The notes: generated by a model from the letters alone, not told the origin. Shown: positions 1-7,790, counted from the stretch's first letter. The stretch is DNA of 54,279 nucleotides from CAG-877 sp045627525 (GCA_045627525.1 JAZQNW010000003.1:1-54279), one strand, 5' to 3'. Made by a program: numbers and translations.

Positions 1-607
1 AATTTATAAAATAATCTTTAAAAGTAATTTTATTTTTATCAATAAATTTTGTATGTAAATAGTTAATTCTTTTTTCTATGTCTTCTTTAGTTAAAAATTG
101 ATCTTTTAAATATTTTGATTCTTTCAGTATTTTATCATCATATACTGGTAATATATCTTTTTGGTTTAAGAACAATCCTTTACCATATAAGTCAAAATCT
201 TTATGTTTATAGTCTTTTCTTTTATTTGTTTCATCATTTTCAAGATTTAATATTTTATTATTTCTTAGTCTAATACCAATAATATTTTTATCTTTGTCTT
301 GAACCCAATATTTTGTGTATATGTAATTATTAAAGTAATAGTCTGTTAAAAGATGACATAAATATCCTACTACTATAGGGTGATTTAACTTGTTTTTATA
401 GTCCTTTAGGAATTCTTTAATATTTGGAAGATTTTCATTAGGACATGATTCACATGGTATACCATAATAATGGCTATTATAGCGATTCATTTTGCCATTA
501 AAGTCAACATCAGGTATTAAATTAGAATAGTAAAAAAGATTAGCATCATATTTTAATACTTTATTTACTTTTCTAGCTATTTCTAAATGTATTGGCCAAC
601 ATGGCAT
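1..607 (-). CDS. Zinc-dependent phospholipase C-like protein, 3' part off the window edge
   Basis: The frame opens at the ATG at 607 behind a strong AGGAGGTGG site and stays open to base 1, so the C-terminus lies outside the window. The start MPCWPIHLEIARKV and the later GYLCHLLTDYYFNN (about residues 80-95) match the His/Asp pattern of the helical zinc-dependent phospholipase C / P1 nuclease superfamily, where a His near the N-terminus and an HxxxD helix bind metal. Many such proteins in gut Bacillota have no assigned substrate. The upstream phosphatase-like gene stops inside this gene's ribosome-binding region, so the two are probably cotranscribed. The family is inferred from these motifs by eye; the substrate is unknown. 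Confidence 0.6.
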   Translation of the reverse strand, partial: MPCWPIHLEIARKVNKVLKYDANLFYYSNLIPDVDFNGKMNRYNSHYYGIPCESCPNENLPNIKEFLKDYKNKLNHPIVVGYLCHLLTDYYFNNYIYTKYWVQDKDKNIIGIRLRNNKILNLENDETNKRKDYKHKDFDLYGKGLFLNQKDILPVYDDKILKESKYLKDQFLTKEDIEKRINYLHTKFIDKNKITFKDYFIN

Positions 608-618
608 AAGTCCACCTC

Positions 619-1098
619 CTATAAGCAATTATTATTGGTTGAAAATAAAACAGGGCTTGTTGATACAGCTTGTATCCATGGATTAGAATTACTTGGTTTT
701 ATACCTGTAAAGTAGAAAATAAAGCCTGATATATTGACACCACTTGATACACAAACTATAGTATCGTCTTCAGCATGTTTTTCTATTATCTCAGTTAATA
801 TTTTATTAATTCTTAATTGGAGATGTTCCCAACTTTCTCCACGTTCTATTTCATTTAATCTATCATCACATATTATAGGAGATTTTGAATATTCATTTAT
901 TAATTCTGCTGTATGTTTGCATCTTAAATATGGTGATGTGTATATAGCTGCTATATTTAGATGTTTAAATTTTTCAGCTAATAATTGACATTCTATTTGA
1001 CCATTTTCAGTAATATCGTCTTTTCTTCTATCTGCATTTGGGTTTCCTTTAACATTTGAGATATCTCTTTCTGCATGATGGACATATATTACTCTCAT
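619..1098 (-). CDS. Histidine phosphatase-like protein with altered catalytic motifs
   Basis: This 159-residue protein has the phosphoglycerate mutase-like order: an N-terminal strand then HHAER (residues 7-11) where the family has RHG/RHAE, a middle YTSPYLRCKHTAE motif (about 54-66), and a late strand. The late motif normally reads SHG and carries the second catalytic His; here it reads VSSGVNISG, so that His is Ser. The Arg before the first His is also replaced by His. Known members need both His residues to form and break down the phospho-histidine, so this copy may be a binding protein or have altered chemistry. The start has an AGGAGTGAT site. It lies just upstream of the phospholipase-like gene. 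Confidence 0.65.
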   Translation of the reverse strand: MRVIYVHHAERDISNVKGNPNADRRKDDITENGQIECQLLAEKFKHLNIAAIYTSPYLRCKHTAELINEYSKSPIICDDRLNEIERGESWEHLQLRINKILTEIIEKHAEDDTIVCVSSGVNISGFIFYFTGIKPSNSNPWIQAVSTSPVLFSTNNNCL

Positions 1099-1133
1099 AC
1101 TATCACTCCTATTTTAATTATAACATTTATAAA

Positions 1134-1161
1134 AGAAAAAATCTCATTATTTTGAGATTTC
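1134..1161 (-). terminator. Intrinsic terminator after the 73-residue gene
   Basis: On the minus strand an AAATCTCA/TGAGATTT stem with a short A/T loop is followed by a run of T. It lies directly after the stop at 1182. Confidence 0.7.
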
Positions 1162-1181
1162 TTTTTTTATTTATAAAACTA

Positions 1182-1403
1182 TTAAGCAACTTTTTGAGTA
1201 CCCTTTGATAATCCTTTATAATACGTGTCAATTGCTGTTACTAGTTCAGGAGAAGTTTTGTCTTTTAATCTCTCTATATATTGTGGACCGTTAGAAGATT
1301 TTTTTAATTGTACATAGTTGGCAAACATTTCCTTAAATTGTCTATCATCTCCCATAATAAAATATATTGCATCATGAGTACTGGTTTCAGCTTTTCTAGA
1401 CAT
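1182..1403 (-). CDS. Small protein of unknown function (73 residues)
   Basis: I do not recognise this protein. It is short, soluble and mildly basic, starting MSRKAETSTHDAIYFIMGDD, with no signal peptide, membrane segment or cysteine pair. A GTAGGAG ribosome site precedes the ATG, and an overlapping upstream ATG runs into a stop after five codons, so the assigned start is preferred. A strong terminator follows. Its promoter (1433-1462) lies in the flank of a diverged copy of the ftsW 3' end, so the gene probably sat directly behind ftsW before the toxin-like locus came between them. Confidence 0.6.
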   Translation of the reverse strand: MSRKAETSTHDAIYFIMGDDRQFKEMFANYVQLKKSSNGPQYIERLKDKTSPELVTAIDTYYKGLSKGTQKVA

Positions 1404-1432
1404 ACTTGACCATGATTCTCCTACCTATATTA

Positions 1433-1462
1433 ATTATAACATAAATTTTTAATGGTTTGCAG
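1433..1462 (-). promoter_or_regulatory. Extended -10 promoter within the duplicated ftsW flank
   Basis: On the minus strand, CTGCAA (1462-1457), an 18-base spacer and TGT-TATAAT (1441-1433) form a sigma-A promoter directed at the 73-residue gene. The same arrangement (TTGCAA, 17 bases, TGT-TATTAT) follows the intact ftsW at 1937-1909, so the promoter belongs to the duplicated unit. Confidence 0.65.
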
Positions 1463-1548
1463 TCTACCTTTGATATCTAGATATATTGAGTATTATTCCA
1501 ATACTACATAATGTTATAAGTAAACTACTTTCTCCATAAGATAAAAAT
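1457..1548 (-). pseudogene. Diverged duplicate of the ftsW 3' end
   Basis: Bases 1457-1548 align without gaps to 1932-2023 (offset 475) with only a few substitutions. They contain the last 28 or so codons of ftsW, its stop codon and the -35 element just beyond. Homology stops abruptly at 1548/2023. The remnant has no start codon or ribosome site and is not a gene. It is separated from the intact ftsW end by the roughly 380-base toxin-like locus. Confidence 0.85.
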
Positions 1549-1613
1549 TAATATTTCCACGATTTCGCATTTAAAGGAAGACGATTTTTTCTATATTATT
1601 TTATACAAAAGCA

Positions 1614-1642
1614 TTGTGTATAGAACATTTGTTTACTATAAT
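1614..1642 (+). promoter_or_regulatory. Promoter of the toxin-like mRNA
   Basis: TTGTGT (1614-1619), a 17-base spacer and a perfect TATAAT (1637-1642) place the plus-strand transcript start at about 1649-1651. That is exactly where the 5' arm of the end-to-end pairing begins. Confidence 0.7.
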
Positions 1643-1650
1643 ATTATTTA

Positions 1651-1690
1651 GGAATTACTTATAGCTTGAGTGCTACCTCCGAAAGGAGGT
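1651..1690 (+). promoter_or_regulatory. Structured 5' leader that can hide the ribosome site
   Basis: ACCTCC (1675-1680), a GAAA tetraloop and GGAGGT (1685-1690) make a 6-bp hairpin that buries the Shine-Dalgarno of the small peptide. The same leader can pair with the 3' end of the transcript: 1651-1662 with 1860-1871, and 1668-1679 with 1836-1847, each 12 bp with one G-U. The two folds compete for CTACCTC. Confidence 0.75.
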
Positions 1691-1696
1691 GATGAT

Positions 1697-1771
1697 ATGT
1701 CTAAGAAAGATTTTTTAATCTTTTCATTAATCATTATCATCATTCTACTTATACTTCTATTATTTAAATGA
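1697..1771 (+). CDS. Candidate type I toxin peptide (24 residues, one membrane helix)
   Basis: The frame encodes a 24-residue peptide with the start MSKKDFLIFS, an unbroken run of Ile and Leu (residues 11-22) and a final Phe-Lys. A charged N-terminus, one hydrophobic helix and a terminal Lys are typical of type I toxins that damage the membrane. AAAGGAGGTGAT, nearly a full match to the 16S tail, lies seven bases before the ATG but is buried in a GNRA-capped hairpin. The gene has its own promoter and terminator and is opposed by a convergent RNA (1902-1785) overlapping its 3' region, the layout known for TxpA/RatA and BsrG/SR4 in Bacillus. I cannot place the peptide in a named family. Toxicity is inferred. 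Confidence 0.7.
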   Translation: MSKKDFLIFSLIIIIILLILLLFK

Positions 1772-1782
1772 TAATGAATTAT

Positions 1783-1822
1783 AAAAAAAGAAAAAGCACT
1801 TAAGTTCGAATGAATTAAGTGC
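1783..1822 (-). terminator. Terminator of the antisense RNA (and possibly of the ftsW transcript)
   Basis: Read on the minus strand, a perfect 8-bp stem (GCACTTAA / TTAAGTGC) with an 11-base loop is followed by TTTTTCTTTTTTT. It has no T-run in the plus direction, so it serves minus-strand transcripts. Confidence 0.8.
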
Positions 1823-1902
1823 TACACCATTATATGAGGTAGTACTCAGCATTTGAGATATGAGTAATTCCTCTTTTTTTATTTTATGCAAGATTGCTTG
1901 CT
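1785..1902 (-). ncRNA. Candidate antitoxin antisense RNA (about 118 nt)
   Basis: A convergent minus-strand RNA is predicted from the promoter at 1937-1909 (start about 1902) to the terminator at 1822-1783. It begins with a small 5' hairpin (GCAAG-CAAT-CTTGC), common in stable sRNAs. It is fully complementary to the 3' untranslated part of the toxin mRNA, including both 3' arms (1836-1847 and 1860-1871) that otherwise pair with the toxin 5' end. Type I antitoxins such as RatA and SR4 overlap toxin 3' ends in this way and recruit RNase III. No reading frame of note lies within it. Confidence 0.65.
1836..1880 (+). terminator. Terminator of the toxin-like mRNA
   Basis: GAGG (1836-1839) pairs with CCTC (1870-1873) and TACTCA (1843-1848) with TGAGTA (1861-1866), followed by seven T (1874-1880). 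The same bases form the 3' arms of the end-to-end pairing with the mRNA leader. Confidence 0.65.
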
Positions 1903-1908
1903 AAATAC

Positions 1909-1937
1909 ATAATAACATATTTTTTACTCTTTTGCAA
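1909..1937 (-). promoter_or_regulatory. Promoter of the antisense RNA
   Basis: TTGCAA (1937-1932), a 17-base spacer and TGT-TATTAT (1917-1909) form an extended -10 promoter starting just past the ftsW stop. The predicted start is about 1902. Confidence 0.7.
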
Positions 1938-1938
1938 T

Positions 1939-3027
1939 CTACCTTTGATATCTAGATATATTAAGTATTATTCCAATACTGCATAATGTTATAAGTAAGC
2001 TACTTCCTCCATAAGATAAAAATGGTAATGTTACTCCTGTTACTGGAATTAGACCTATTACGACCATTAAATTCATAATTGTTTGAAATATTATTTGAAA
2101 AATAATACCAAATGATAAATACTTTGCAAACAAGTCTTTTGAATTTAGGGATATCTTAATGCATCTTGATAGTATTATTGAAAACAGTCCTACTACTATA
2201 AAAGCTCCTACTACTCCAAATTCTTCTGAGATTATTGAAAATATAAAATCTGTTTGAGGTTCTGGTAAATAAAAATGTTTTTGTATTGAATTTAAAAAAC
2301 CTGTACCTAATAATCCTCCTGGTCCTATAGCGTAAAGACTTTGAATTATCTGAAATCCCGTTCCTAGAGCATCATTCCAGGGGTTTAAAAAAGATGTTAT
2401 TCTATCCATACGATAAGGAGCAATTAATACTAAAATTACTATGCCTAATAATCCTATTAATCCTGTTATTATAAAAAATTTCATATTGACTCCAGCAATA
2501 AACAACAATGCCACAATTGATATAACTAAAATTAATCCTGTTCCTAAATCTGGTTGGAGCATAATTAGTCCAAAGAATAATAATGTTATAAATAAAATTG
2601 GAAAGATACCAGTTTTATAACTTTTTATAAATTTATTACTTCTTGATAGATATTTACTTGTAAATATTATTAATCCTAATTTAGCGGCTTCACTAGGTTG
2701 TATACCAAGTGAACCTATACCAAACCAGCTTCTACTACCATTTCTAATGCTACCTATTCCCGGTATTAATACTAATATTAATAATATAAAGCAAATTAAA
2801 ATTATTGTATTAGACTTTTCATAATATTTGTGATAATCAATTTTTGATACAATTAGCATTATAATGATTCCAACTATTAAAAATATGGTTTGATATTTTA
2901 AGTAATGAAATGAATCATTAAATTTATATTCAGCCCAAATACTAGATGCTGAATAAATCATTATAATTCCAAAAATAGATAATATTATAGTACTTATTAA
3001 TAATAATTTATCTATTTTATGATTCAT
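1939..3027 (-). CDS. ftsW: FtsW/RodA-family peptidoglycan glycosyltransferase
   Basis: This 362-residue polytopic protein of the SEDS family polymerises lipid II glycans in the cytoplasmic membrane together with a class B transpeptidase. Family marks are PSEAAKL (about residue 110), QPDLGTG (about 155) and the C-terminal LPFLSYGGSS (about 338-347). Hydrophobic segments cover most of the length, with about ten helices. It lies downstream of mraY, as ftsW/spoVE does in dcw clusters, so FtsW is preferred over RodA, but sequence alone does not settle this. A hairpin terminator (3074-3099) lies between mraY and this gene, so it may depend on read-through. Its 3' end has been partly duplicated at 1457-1548. 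Confidence 0.85.
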   Translation of the reverse strand: MNHKIDKLLLISTIILSIFGIIMIYSASSIWAEYKFNDSFHYLKYQTIFLIVGIIIMLIVSKIDYHKYYEKSNTIILICFILLILVLIPGIGSIRNGSRSWFGIGSLGIQPSEAAKLGLIIFTSKYLSRSNKFIKSYKTGIFPILFITLLFFGLIMLQPDLGTGLILVISIVALLFIAGVNMKFFIITGLIGLLGIVILVLIAPYRMDRITSFLNPWNDALGTGFQIIQSLYAIGPGGLLGTGFLNSIQKHFYLPEPQTDFIFSIISEEFGVVGAFIVVGLFSIILSRCIKISLNSKDLFAKYLSFGIIFQIIFQTIMNLMVVIGLIPVTGVTLPFLSYGGSSLLITLCSIGIILNISRYQR

Positions 3028-3073
3028 ATTATCACCTTGTTAAATTATATTTTTATTTTAGTAATTTATTACA

Positions 3074-3099
3074 AAAGAAAAAGTCACTTTGTGACTTTT
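3074..3099 (-). terminator. Terminator after mraY
   Basis: AAAAGTCAC-AAA-GTGACTTTTTCTTTT on the minus strand overlaps the mraY stop codon at 3098. Confidence 0.7.
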
Positions 3100-4078
3100 A
3101 TAACCAAACTCCAAATATGATACCAGCCATTGATAAAATCAAACCACATACCCAGAATAATTTAACAATATCGCTTTCATGCCAACCTAATTTTTCAAAA
3201 TGATGATGAAGCGGTGTCATTAAGAATAATTTTTTATGAAATACTTGAACCCAAAATGTTTGAATAATTACACTTAATGTTTCAATAACAAATATACTAG
3301 CAACTACTAATAAAGTTAATTCACGATGAGTAAGTATTGCGATAGCTCCCATGACTCCACCTAAGGCTAGGGATCCTGTATCACCCATGAATACTTTTGC
3401 TGGATAGGTATTAAATATTAAGAATCCAAATAAACTACCAGTTAAAATTAAACTAAATATCCCTATATCTTCAAACCCAACAATTAGTGAAATTAAACTA
3501 AATGCTATAAATGCTATTGCTGATAACCCTCCAGCTAAACCATCTAAACCATCTGTTAAGTTAACAGCATTACTAGCTCCAACTAGAACAAGTAAAATAA
3601 ATAGTCCATATAGCCATCCCATTTCAACATCTATATGAAGTGTTCCAACAACCCATGATGTTTGGCCACCACTACGCATATATATATAGAAAAAACCTAT
3701 TGCTATTAAAACTTGCATAAATAATTTTTGATAGGTAGTTAATCCTTCATTATCGCCTTTTCTTATGGATAAGAAATCATCTAAAAAACCAATGCATGCA
3801 TAGCCTAAGAATACAAGTACTACTATACCTAAGTTAGATGTATAAGGTATTTTTCCCATCAGTATTAATGTTATTGTAGCAACAACAGTTGGCAATATGA
3901 ATATTAATCCACCCATTGTTGGTGTTCCTTCTTTTTTACGATGTGCTTCTCCTACAAATATACTTATTTTTTGGCCTACTCTTATCTTTTTTAAAAATGG
4001 AATTAATACTAGACCTAGCATTGTAGATAAAAAGAAACCTATCATAACAGCAAATATTGCTTTTGTTAATAATAGCAT
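3098..4078 (-). CDS. mraY: Phospho-N-acetylmuramoyl-pentapeptide transferase
   Basis: MraY transfers phospho-MurNAc-pentapeptide from UDP to undecaprenyl phosphate, giving lipid I at the inner face of the membrane. The protein has about ten membrane helices and the expected signatures: NAVNLTDGLDGLAGG (about residue 170), FMGDTGSLALGG (about 230) and the HHHFEKLGW loop (about 293). The ATG at 4078 is chosen because GGAAGTG sits 6-7 bases upstream; an in-frame GTG three codons earlier overlaps that site and is less likely. murE, murD and murG, which often flank mraY, are absent from the window. Confidence 0.95.
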   Translation of the reverse strand: MLLLTKAIFAVMIGFFLSTMLGLVLIPFLKKIRVGQKISIFVGEAHRKKEGTPTMGGLIFILPTVVATITLILMGKIPYTSNLGIVVLVFLGYACIGFLDDFLSIRKGDNEGLTTYQKLFMQVLIAIGFFYIYMRSGGQTSWVVGTLHIDVEMGWLYGLFILLVLVGASNAVNLTDGLDGLAGGLSAIAFIAFSLISLIVGFEDIGIFSLILTGSLFGFLIFNTYPAKVFMGDTGSLALGGVMGAIAILTHRELTLLVVASIFVIETLSVIIQTFWVQVFHKKLFLMTPLHHHFEKLGWHESDIVKLFWVCGLILSMAGIIFGVWL

Positions 4079-4182
4079 TTTTGTCACTTCCGTTTCTCTT
4101 GAATATTATATCATAATAAATTTTACATTATGAAAAATAAGACATTTTTAGACATAACTTTACATTAAGATGTGTAATCAAA

Positions 4183-5742
4183 TTATATCTTTTTTACATA
4201 TTGAACTTGATAATTATTGGTTTTTAAATTCTTGTCTTCTTTTTCTTTAATTATTTCTAATTCTTCTTTTTGATTTTTAATTTGTTCTTTCATTTGATCT
4301 AATTCATCTAATAAATTATCTATTTCTTTCACCTTACCAATGTAATCGCTAAATTGTTTTTTTACCTCTTCAGTTATTTTATCTAATTCTTTTGATACTC
4401 TAATTAATCTACTTAAACTTTTTTCAATGTTTGATATTTCGTTTTCAATATCTTTGCTGTAATCAATTACATTCGTATTAGTTATTGTTCTTGTTTCATA
4501 TTGAGGATTTATGACATTACGTATAAAGTTAATAGATGTTGCTGCTAATATTGCTAGTCTATTGGCTCCTCTTGCACCTCTTCTTCTATTTCTTGCCATC
4601 ATGTTTCTAATTCTTCTATTTTGACTACTAATAGTTGTAGCTTTTATTTGAACTGCGTGTGTTGTTGTTTTAGCATTAGCGACTTTGTCTTTTAATTCTT
4701 TTAAAATAGATTGTTGATTTTTTACTATATTTTTTATTTCAGAATTAAAATCTTCTATTCCAGAATATTTATCTTTTAATTCTTCTAATCTATTTTCATT
4801 TATTTCTAATTTATCTTTTCTATCTTCTAAATTGACTGTTAAATTATCTTTAATATTATTTAATTCATCTAATTTTTTAGATATATTTATATATAAATTT
4901 GAGTCTTTTATTTCATTAACTAGATTATTTTTATCAAACTCGTCCATATATTCATTAACTAAGTGACTAATATAATTATCACTTTCTAATCCTTTTGGAA
5001 GTTCTATTTTATCCTTTAATGATTCAAGTTTTTTTATAAGATCGTTTAATTTATTAATTAATAAGGCTATTTCTTTTGATTCATAGATATTTTCATAATT
5101 ATCAGCTATAACATCATACTCATATTCTAACTCGCGTAATTCACTACGTACTTCTTTCATATTTTTAGTATATTCTTCTGCTATTTTATGATTAATAGCA
5201 TTATCTATTTGTGGTATTTCTGTTAATACTATATCTTCTATATTTTTTTTATTTATTGGTGTTTCTATAATTTGTATTGCATCTTGTTTTACTTCTTTTA
5301 CTTCTACACCTTTATCTTTATTAACAATTTCTATCTTTTCAACTACTTCTGGATGTTCTTTTAATATTTTTATTACTTTTTTTGTATCATTACTTTCTAC
5401 TTTAAATATTTTATTTTTATAATCTTCTTTTTTTAGAGTTACTTCTATTAAGTTATTATTTTCATCTGGCATGATAAAGGTTATTTTTTTAAAATTAGTA
5501 GAATCACTTTTTGGTAAAATTAAGGGGCTTTTTGCTTCTTTTTTAGTTATATTTAATAATGTTTCTAAAACATTACCTACTATTACTATAGGTACAACTG
5601 TTAGAGCATTTTTTATTTGAATATTTTTAACTTCTTTTTCTAGTTTTTTTAATTCTTTAATTTTTTTTAATTTTTTCCTAGAAATAGCAAGAGATCTTTT
5701 TCTATCATTTTTTCCTCCTCTTGCACCTATATTTTCATTCAT
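4183..5742 (-). CDS. Coiled-coil protein of unknown function between mraY and a transpeptidase
   Basis: I do not recognise this protein of about 519 residues. It starts with a very basic segment (KNDRKRSLAISRKKLKKIK), then has a short hydrophobic stretch (about residues 45-65) that could be a membrane anchor. Long Lys/Glu-rich heptad regions suggest extended coiled coils. A basic patch, NRRRGARGANR (about residue 390), precedes a second weakly hydrophobic segment and a final coiled coil. The ATG at 5742 has a GGTGA site; an in-frame ATG four codons upstream lacks one. Its place within the wall cluster suggests a role in division or wall scaffolding, but that rests only on position. Confidence 0.6.
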   Translation of the reverse strand: MNENIGARGGKNDRKRSLAISRKKLKKIKELKKLEKEVKNIQIKNALTVVPIVIVGNVLETLLNITKKEAKSPLILPKSDSTNFKKITFIMPDENNNLIEVTLKKEDYKNKIFKVESNDTKKVIKILKEHPEVVEKIEIVNKDKGVEVKEVKQDAIQIIETPINKKNIEDIVLTEIPQIDNAINHKIAEEYTKNMKEVRSELRELEYEYDVIADNYENIYESKEIALLINKLNDLIKKLESLKDKIELPKGLESDNYISHLVNEYMDEFDKNNLVNEIKDSNLYINISKKLDELNNIKDNLTVNLEDRKDKLEINENRLEELKDKYSGIEDFNSEIKNIVKNQQSILKELKDKVANAKTTTHAVQIKATTISSQNRRIRNMMARNRRRGARGANRLAILAATSINFIRNVINPQYETRTITNTNVIDYSKDIENEISNIEKSLSRLIRVSKELDKITEEVKKQFSDYIGKVKEIDNLLDELDQMKEQIKNQKEELEIIKEKEDKNLKTNNYQVQYVKKI

Positions 5743-5827
5743 ATATTTCACCATATTAAGTTTATCATAAAAGTTGATTATTTTTATTTTTTTAAGTATT
5801 TTTATTTTGATAATTGTAAAGCATTTA

Positions 5828-7732
5828 TTATTTTAGTAATAATCTTACCGTTCCCCCATCTTCCAGTGATTCATTAGCTTCAGGTGATTGTGAGGCAATT
5901 ATTTCACCATTTCCACTATATTCTATTGAAAAATTTGCTAGTTCTTTTTTTGCTTCTTTTATATTTTTTCCTACAACATTTGGAACTTTATAAATAATTT
6001 TATCTGACCATTCTAGGTCTTTTTCTATTCCATTTTCTTGTTTTTCTATATCTAATGCATTAATAATATCTAGTAGTATACGTCTTGCTATGGGGGTTGT
6101 TGTATAACTAGATAATAATGCTGTATTTTTAGGGTTATCAATAGCTAAATATAAAACTGCTTCTGGATCATTTGCTGGTATTACTGACATAAATGACATA
6201 ATGTAGTTATTAACTAAATATTTTCCATTTTCTACTTTTTGGGCTGTTCCTGTTTTACCTCCTATTCGGTATCCTTCTATATAGGCGCTTTTTCCTCCCC
6301 CTTTAGCGACAACACTTTCTAAGGCATATCTCATAGTACTTGACGTTTCACTACTTATAACTTTTCGAACTATATTTTTAGTATTTTCTTTTATTATAGT
6401 ATTTGTTTCTCCTTCTGAAATATTTTTTACTATGTATGGAGTCATTAGATATCCACCATTAACTACAGCTGATGCTGCTGTTACTTGTTGAATTGGAGTT
6501 ACACTTACTCCTTGACCAAACGCAGTTGTTGCTAATTCAACATTACCAACTTTATTTAAATTAAAAATAATTCCTGTTCCTTCTCCGGTTAAATCAACTC
6601 CTGTTTTATCGCCAAATCCAAAATCATCTATATATTTAAATAATCGTTCTTTTCCTAACATTTGACCTAATTTTACGAATCCCGGATTGCAAGAGTTTTC
6701 TAAAACTTGAAGAAATGTTTCGTCTCCATGTCCTCCAGCTTTCCAACATTTTAATATTGATCCATCTACATTAACTTTCCCACTATCATAAAAATGGTCT
6801 TTATTTAAATCAACTAATTTTTCTTCTAGGGCTGAAGCCATTGTAATTATTTTAAATGTTGAACCTGGTTCATAAGTTGCCCATACTGGTAAATTACGAC
6901 TTAATGTACTTTGAGAAAAATTTTGATAATTGTTTGGATCATAGTCAGGTCTTGATCCCATACCTAATATTTCTCCACTTTTAGGATCCATGACTATTGC
7001 TAAGGCCATATCTGGTTTAAACATATCAATGATATTATCTAATTCTCTTTCTATTGACTGTTGAATATTGACATCTATTGTTAATGTTAGATTCATTCCA
7101 TTTTGTGGTTCTACATATATATCTGATAGATTTAATTTGTTACCTTTAGCATCAGAAAAATATTTTATAGCTCCACTTTTACCTGTTAGATACTTATCAT
7201 ATTGTAATTCTAATCCTGATAATCCTTGATTGTCTATACCAACATATCCTAAGGAATGTGATAATAAATTTTCGTAGGGATAATATCTTTTTGCTTCTTT
7301 TACGAGATATACTCCATCTATATTTAATGAAGATATTTTTTCTGCTGTATCATAAGATAATCTTCTTCCCTCTGGATGAACTCTTTCAATAGAAGTATTC
7401 TTATAAACATGTTTTTTCATTTCTTCATAACTTACGTTTAAAATTTCAGCTAATTTTTTTGTTGTAGTTGCTTTATCTTTTATTTGGTTTGGTATTAATA
7501 CTAAACTTGTAGTGGTTAAATTATCAGCTAATACAACACCTTTTCTATCTAATATTAAGCCTCTATTTGCTTCTATTGGTAAATCTCTACTCCATAGGGA
7601 TGAAGCTAAATTATTTAATTTTTTATAGTCAAAAATTTGAATATAAAATACTCTTAAAATTATAATAATAAATAATAAAAGAATAATTAAAAATATTATC
7701 TTAATTCTGGTATCTATTTTTTTATAAAACAT
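5828..7732 (-). CDS. Class B penicillin-binding protein with one PASTA domain (SpoVD/PBP2B type)
   Basis: This 634-residue transpeptidase cross-links peptidoglycan outside the membrane. It has an N-terminal signal anchor (about residues 13-32), a dimerisation domain, and the three catalytic motifs: STFK (about 290), SCN (about 347) and KTGTAQ (about 492). One PASTA domain closes the protein (about 575-634, starting VPNVVGKN). Such proteins work with an FtsW-type polymerase, and one is encoded close downstream. A second PASTA transpeptidase lies 23 kb away beside ftsL and rsmH. By gene order that one corresponds to PbpB and this one to SpoVD, though a sporulation role is not shown. Confidence 0.9.
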   Translation of the reverse strand: MFYKKIDTRIKIIFLIILLLFIIIILRVFYIQIFDYKKLNNLASSLWSRDLPIEANRGLILDRKGVVLADNLTTTSLVLIPNQIKDKATTTKKLAEILNVSYEEMKKHVYKNTSIERVHPEGRRLSYDTAEKISSLNIDGVYLVKEAKRYYPYENLLSHSLGYVGIDNQGLSGLELQYDKYLTGKSGAIKYFSDAKGNKLNLSDIYVEPQNGMNLTLTIDVNIQQSIERELDNIIDMFKPDMALAIVMDPKSGEILGMGSRPDYDPNNYQNFSQSTLSRNLPVWATYEPGSTFKIITMASALEEKLVDLNKDHFYDSGKVNVDGSILKCWKAGGHGDETFLQVLENSCNPGFVKLGQMLGKERLFKYIDDFGFGDKTGVDLTGEGTGIIFNLNKVGNVELATTAFGQGVSVTPIQQVTAASAVVNGGYLMTPYIVKNISEGETNTIIKENTKNIVRKVISSETSSTMRYALESVVAKGGGKSAYIEGYRIGGKTGTAQKVENGKYLVNNYIMSFMSVIPANDPEAVLYLAIDNPKNTALLSSYTTTPIARRILLDIINALDIEKQENGIEKDLEWSDKIIYKVPNVVGKNIKEAKKELANFSIEYSGNGEIIASQSPEANESLEDGGTVRLLLK

Positions 7733-7764
7733 ATTTCACCTCTAATATGTTTTATTCATATAAA

Positions 7765-7790
7765 CAAAAAAGGATGATTCAAAATCATTC
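7765..7790 (-). terminator. Terminator at the end of the LCP gene
   Basis: GAATGATT-TTG-AATCATCC followed by TTTTTT on the minus strand overlaps the final codons of the LCP gene. Confidence 0.65.

Noticed and set aside
734..988. Plus-strand open frame of 84 codons
   Set aside because: It lies fully inside the minus-strand phosphatase-like gene, has no ribosome site and encodes low-quality sequence.
1796..1822. Palindrome as a plus-strand terminator of the toxin mRNA
   Set aside because: There is no T-run downstream in the plus direction; the T-run is on the minus side, so it serves minus-strand RNAs.
1831..1836. Perfect TATAAT on the minus strand as the antitoxin promoter
   Set aside because: No -35 at a proper distance, and the transcript would be only about 40 bases of terminator. 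The TTGCAA-17-TATTAT promoter at 1937-1909 fits far better.
5700..5742. Possible use of code 4 (TGA as Trp), as in Mollicutes
   Set aside because: TGG is used for Trp in many proteins and TGA ends genes such as the nuclease at 52575, so the standard code applies.
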